Below, piece by piece: positions 4,924 to 7,714 of a stretch of DNA of 7,714 bases. This DNA is from Candidatus Limimorpha equi (GTDB taxonomy: Bacteria; Bacteroidota; Bacteroidia; Bacteroidales; F082). The notes under the pieces were generated by a model that was not told where the DNA came from, did not search any database, and saw only the letters and a list, made by a program, of their open reading frames with translations. Position 1 is the first letter of the stretch, and every line of letters begins with the position of its first letter. A program made the translations under genes and the position numbers. The DNA is taken from positions 1-7,714 of the forward strand of contig JAGHSL010000261.1 in NCBI GenBank assembly GCA_018065885.1, written 5' to 3'.

Positions 4924-7114
4924 GAAACGCATTGCTTCATTAGCAATCATCCTCGGTTTGTCGGGCGCAGCCTTCGCACAAACCCCACAGGCATCTGAGA
5001 GCGACACCATCAGGACGGTGCAACTCAAGGATGTGGTCATCTCAAGTCTAAAACTTGAAAAAAGAATCGTTGAAACGCCTGTCAGTCTGAGCGTTGTGGG
5101 ACGGCAGGAGTACATCAGGCATTCTTCGTTCACCGTCGCCGATGTGCTGAAATTCGAGCCTGGCATCAGCATGGGCGGCGATGGCGTTTGGGCCACCAAC
5201 ATCAACGTGCGCGGCATGAGCGAAAACCGCCTTGTGACCCTCGTCGATGGCAACCGCGTTGAGACCGCCACCGACCTCACCGCCTCAATGAGCATGATCG
5301 ATGTCAACGACATTGAGCGTGTCGAAATCATCAAGGGAGCGCAGTCGTCGCTTTACGGCAGCGGCGCCATGGGCGGCATTGTCAACATCATCTCCAAGAC
5401 CGGCCATTTTGCCGAAAAACCTTATTTCCAGGGCAATCTCATTTCAGGCTATTCAAGCGTGAACAGCCTTTTCAACGAATATCTTTCGTTGGGAGCAGGA
5501 AGCGAAAACTGGTACGCCCGCATCAACGGCTCCTATAACAAGGCCAACGATGTGAAGACTCCCGAAGGCACTTTGCCAAACAGTGCCTTCAACATGAACA
5601 ATCTGGGTGCCCAATTCGGCTTCAAGCCTTTCAAGAACCAAACCTTCAGATTCCAGTTCCAGCGCAACTGGTCGAAAGACGTCGGCATTCCCGGCGGTGC
5701 CGCATTTGCGCCTACGGCCGAGGCCAAATACAGCGACATCAGCCGCACACTCTTCAATGCCAGCTATGAAATCACCGACCTGACCGAATGTTTTAAATCG
5801 TTGAAACTGAGTGCTTTCTCTCAGAACATCATCAGAAAGGTTGAGATGAAGCCTCATTCGGCGACCACGGCAACTCAGCCCAATGGCATGGTGCAAATAA
5901 CTGATCCTCAATTGGTAACGCCAAATGGAACTCACAAGGTTTTCGGCGGACAGCTGCAAGGCACATGGAGCTTTTCGGACAACAACACCCTGATTGTCGG
6001 CCTTGATGTCTGGCGGCGCAACATGACGACCGACCGCAAAAAGGACATACTGATGACCGTCGTCAAGCCGAATGGCGACACGGTTGTCAATCACGTTGAG
6101 CGTTACGAAACGCCATTGCCAAAGGCTTCGTTTACGAATGCAGGACTTTTCGTCGAGGACGAGATGCGTTTGCTTGACGACCGTCTCACGCTGACTGCCG
6201 GAGGCCGTTTTGACGGCATTTTTGTCAAGAACGAAAAGTGCTACGATGTGGATTCCATCATTAAAAACGGAGAAATCCAGCCTATGCCCTCGCAGCGCGT
6301 GACATTCGAATCGGGCGAAAAAAATGATTTCTCGTGGAGCGCCAATTTGGGCTTGCTGTACAACCTGAACGAAAAGCTGGATTTGGTTTTGAATCTGGCA
6401 CGCAGTTACCGTGCCGCTTCCTTGGAAGAACGTTTCAAATACATCGACTTGGGAAGCAAGGTGCAACTTGGCAATCCGAGTCTGAATCCTGAAAAAGGCT
6501 ATTCAGCCGATTTGGGTGTGCGCTATTGGGGCGACAAACTGGAAATGCAAGCTTCGGTTTTTATGAACCGCATGACCGACATGATTGTCGAAACCGATGG
6601 CATCTTCATTTATCATTTGACCGAAGAAAGCAGCTTCGACACTCTGCCGGCCTTGATCTACCGCAATGTAAACAAAGCCCTACTTTACGGCTGTGATTTC
6701 AGTCTTGACTATCACATTGTCAATGGCTTACAGGTTTATTTGAATGGGGCTTACATCATTGGCCGCGATACGGAAAACGACACCTATCTGCCTTCCATTC
6801 CGCCAATGAACGAACGTTTGGGCATTGCCTACACCTATCCGAAAGTTGGTGCCATCAATTTATCACTTATGGGTGCAGGAGCAAAAAACAGAGACAAGAT
6901 TGCTTCTGGCGAAAAACCGACCGATTCGTATTTACGTCTGGATTTGTCGCTCAGTTCAAAAGTGTTTCGTTTCGGCAGATGCGGCTTGCAGTTTTTCGGA
7001 GGCATCGACAACATCACCGACGAGGCTTACACCAATTTCCTTTCCACCAACCGTGGCAACATCAATGTTGAGCCAGGCCGGAATTTCTACATTAAGGCAA
7101 ACCTAACGTTCTGA
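4913..7114 (+). CDS. TonB-dependent outer-membrane receptor
   Basis: This 733-residue outer-membrane gated importer is energised by TonB-ExbBD. It has a signal peptide (KSKK, hydrophobic ASLAIILGLSGAAFA, cleavage near residue 22-23), a plug domain at about 55-163 with INVRGM (97-102), VDGNRVE (111-117) and IERVEIIKGAQSSLYGSGA (134-152), then a beta-barrel to the C-terminal YIKANLTF, whose last residue is the Phe expected for Bam insertion. A possible TonB-box region lies around TVQLKDVVIS (35-44). There is no N-terminal carboxypeptidase-like domain and no SusD partner, so this is a siderophore/heme/cobalamin/metal type rather than a SusC glycan importer. The substrate is not determinable by eye. 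The start is the ATG at 4913, which yields an intact signal peptide. The longer frame from 4865 adds residues that break it. The ATG lies inside the last codons of the TM1266-like gene, implying co-translation. Two hairpins downstream can terminate the operon. Confidence 0.95.
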   Translation: MKSKKRIASLAIILGLSGAAFAQTPQASESDTIRTVQLKDVVISSLKLEKRIVETPVSLSVVGRQEYIRHSSFTVADVLKFEPGISMGGDGVWATNINVRGMSENRLVTLVDGNRVETATDLTASMSMIDVNDIERVEIIKGAQSSLYGSGAMGGIVNIISKTGHFAEKPYFQGNLISGYSSVNSLFNEYLSLGAGSENWYARINGSYNKANDVKTPEGTLPNSAFNMNNLGAQFGFKPFKNQTFRFQFQRNWSKDVGIPGGAAFAPTAEAKYSDISRTLFNASYEITDLTECFKSLKLSAFSQNIIRKVEMKPHSATTATQPNGMVQITDPQLVTPNGTHKVFGGQLQGTWSFSDNNTLIVGLDVWRRNMTTDRKKDILMTVVKPNGDTVVNHVERYETPLPKASFTNAGLFVEDEMRLLDDRLTLTAGGRFDGIFVKNEKCYDVDSIIKNGEIQPMPSQRVTFESGEKNDFSWSANLGLLYNLNEKLDLVLNLARSYRAASLEERFKYIDLGSKVQLGNPSLNPEKGYSADLGVRYWGDKLEMQASVFMNRMTDMIVETDGIFIYHLTEESSFDTLPALIYRNVNKALLYGCDFSLDYHIVNGLQVYLNGAYIIGRDTENDTYLPSIPPMNERLGIAYTYPKVGAINLSLMGAGAKNRDKIASGEKPTDSYLRLDLSLSSKVFRFGRCGLQFFGGIDNITDEAYTNFLSTNRGNINVEPGRNFYIKANLTF

Positions 7115-7134
7115 TTTGATGTGGTTTTATCATG

Positions 7135-7164
7135 TAGAGACGTTGCACGCAACGTCTCTATTTT
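7135..7164 (+). terminator. Perfect palindromic hairpin with T-run, receptor operon end
   Basis: TAGAGACGTTGC (7135-7146) pairs perfectly with GCAACGTCTCTA (7149-7160) around a 2-nt AC, followed by TTTT. The stem starts 21 bp after the receptor stop. The sequence is of the TAGAGACG...CGTCTCTA type found as a dispersed palindrome in many bacterial genomes, so it may be a mobile-type repeat that also serves as terminator. Confidence 0.7.
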
Positions 7165-7186
7165 CGTTTCATGGGATTGTACACGT

Positions 7187-7214
7187 TGAAAGTCGTTGCA
7201 CGCAACATCTCTAC
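7187..7214. repeat. Degenerate second copy of the palindromic element
   Basis: GTTGC-AC-GCAAC (7195-7206) followed by ATCTCTAC repeats the right half of the hairpin at 7135-7160 with one change (ACATCTCTA for ACGTCTCTA). The left half has decayed to GAAAGTC. Only the inner five-base stem remains. Confidence 0.6.
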
Positions 7215-7237
7215 AATCACAACGGATTAGGATAGAG

Positions 7238-7256
7238 ACGCTCCAGAGCGTTTTTT
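7238..7256 (+). terminator. Third hairpin of the series, with T-run
   Basis: ACGCTC (7238-7243) pairs with GAGCGT (7246-7251) around CA, followed by a T-run to 7256. The preceding GATAGAG resembles the left arm of the first hairpin (TAGAGACG), so it is probably a diverged member of the same family. In the plus direction it is a plausible back-up terminator for the receptor operon. The minus strand has no T-run after the stem. Confidence 0.6.
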
Positions 7257-7285
7257 GACATTTTGGTCGTCCTTTTTGTAACATT

Positions 7286-7303
7286 TGCTGTTTGCAAACA
7301 GCA
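7286..7303. repeat. Perfect 18-bp palindrome
   Basis: TGCTGTTTGCAAACAGCA is its own reverse complement, followed by GAAAAAA on the plus strand. It lies 15 bp beyond the end of the carboxylase gene (minus strand). Neither strand gives a T-run directly after the stem, so a terminator role is weak. A dimeric-protein binding site or a decayed terminator is possible. Confidence 0.6.
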
Positions 7304-7318
7304 GAAAAAAGGAATGTT

Positions 7319-7714
7319 TTACATCCTAAACACACCAAACTGCTGCATCGGGAAAGGCTTGTTCAACGATGCGGCAATGCCCAAAGCCAGCACATTACGC
7401 GTGTCGACGGGGTCGATGATGCCATCATCCCAAAGGCGTGCCGTGCTGTAATAGGCCGAGCCTTCGTAATCGTATTTGGCCAGAATATCGCGTTTCAGCT
7501 TGGCGATTTCGTCGGTCGGGACATCCAGTCCTTTGTATTTGTATTGGTCTTCCTTCACGGTAGCCAGCACATTGGCTGCCTGTTCGCCACCCATCACCGA
7601 AATCTTGGCGTTAGGCCACATGAAAAGCAATCTTGGACTGTAAGCACGGCCAGCCATGCCATAGTTGCCGGCACCGAATGAGCCACCGAAAATGACCGTG
7701 AACTTCGGCACATT
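7319..7714 (-). CDS. mccB: Methylcrotonyl-CoA carboxylase beta subunit, C-terminal part
   Basis: The last 131 residues of a carboxyltransferase beta subunit (full family length about 515-540) run off the right edge, so the start is outside the window. Motifs typical of the biotin-dependent methylcrotonyl-CoA carboxylase are GGSFGAGNYGMAGRAYSP (about 10-27), FMWPNAKISVMGGEQAANVL (about 31-50), YYSTARLWDDGIIDPVDTR (about 88-106) and the terminal FGVFRM. In this family the subunit transfers carboxylate from biotin to 3-methylcrotonyl-CoA in leucine breakdown. Other acyl-CoA carboxyltransferases share the fold, but the ISVMGGEQAA and terminal FxxFRM match the methylcrotonyl type best. The codon at 7711-7709 is GTG (Val), preceded by AAT (Asn), within the coding sequence and not a true start. 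It is convergent with the receptor operon. The biotin-carrying alpha subunit is not in the window and would be expected nearby. Confidence 0.92.
   Translation of the reverse strand, partial: NVPKFTVIFGGSFGAGNYGMAGRAYSPRLLFMWPNAKISVMGGEQAANVLATVKEDQYKYKGLDVPTDEIAKLKRDILAKYDYEGSAYYSTARLWDDGIIDPVDTRNVLALGIAASLNKPFPMQQFGVFRM

Noticed and set aside
5453..6466. Minus-strand open frame of 337 codons
   Set aside because: It lies entirely antisense to the TonB-dependent receptor, shows no recognisable domain, and its composition is what the codon pattern of the receptor would produce on the opposite strand.
4913..7114. SusC-type glycan importer
   Set aside because: No N-terminal carboxypeptidase-regulatory-like domain precedes the plug, the length is short for SusC (usually about 1000 residues), and no SusD gene follows.
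1..7714. tRNA, rRNA, transposase or prophage genes
   Set aside because: I looked for cloverleaf-like patterns, conserved rRNA words and transposase or integrase motifs on both strands and saw none.

Overview
The window looks like a chromosomal segment of a Bacteroidota member, probably Bacteroidales-like. This rests on three things seen in the sequence. Candidate promoters fit the Bacteroidota -7 consensus TAnnTTTG (TATTTTTG, TAATTTTG, TACTTTTG). Most translation starts lie behind A-rich rather than Shine-Dalgarno leaders. The gene content includes an outer-membrane TonB-dependent receptor, a Bacteroidota-style exosortase-family protein and a methylcrotonyl-CoA carboxylase beta subunit. No species can be named from the sequence alone.

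Layout. Positions 1-518 hold no intact recognised gene. They contain a strong terminator (9-44), a small broken reading frame on the minus strand with an excellent ribosome binding site (72-204), and a nested hairpin whose loop matches a downstream tract (353-399). Positions 519-1882 are a two-gene minus-strand operon: a ROK-family sugar kinase followed, with an ATGA overlap, by a four-cysteine TSCPD protein. Positions 1883-2108 carry its promoter, a 113-bp element that recurs elsewhere in the window, and a 20-bp tandem duplication. Positions 2109-2720 (minus) encode an exosortase/archaeosortase-family membrane protein, divergent from an MscS mechanosensitive channel at 2790-3698 (plus).

Positions 3699-4662 are a repeat-rich, gene-free stretch of almost 1 kb. 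It contains a five-unit tandem array in A-B-A-B-A order with unit length about 91 bp, remnants of dispersed repeats, three AATTTACT iterations, and two further copies of the 113-bp element arranged as an inverted pair. The second of these lies just upstream of the promoter for the next operon. That operon (4663-7114, plus) couples a TM1266-type small regulator-like protein to a TonB-dependent receptor with an 11-bp overlap. Positions 7115-7318 contain a small family of palindromic hairpins that could terminate the receptor operon, plus an 18-bp perfect palindrome. From 7319 the C-terminal 131 residues of a methylcrotonyl-CoA carboxylase beta subunit run off the right edge on the minus strand.

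How the genes fit together. The receptor operon is the clearest functional unit. A small ferredoxin-like-fold protein, whose named relatives sit beside [FeFe]-hydrogenase maturation genes, is co-translated with an outer-membrane importer, which suggests metal or metal-cofactor uptake (inference). The ROK/TSCPD operon is probably carbohydrate metabolism. The exosortase has no visible substrate or glycan cluster in the window. The most interesting items are the TM1266-like/receptor pairing, the orphan exosortase, the shared upstream element present in three copies, and the higher-order repeat array.
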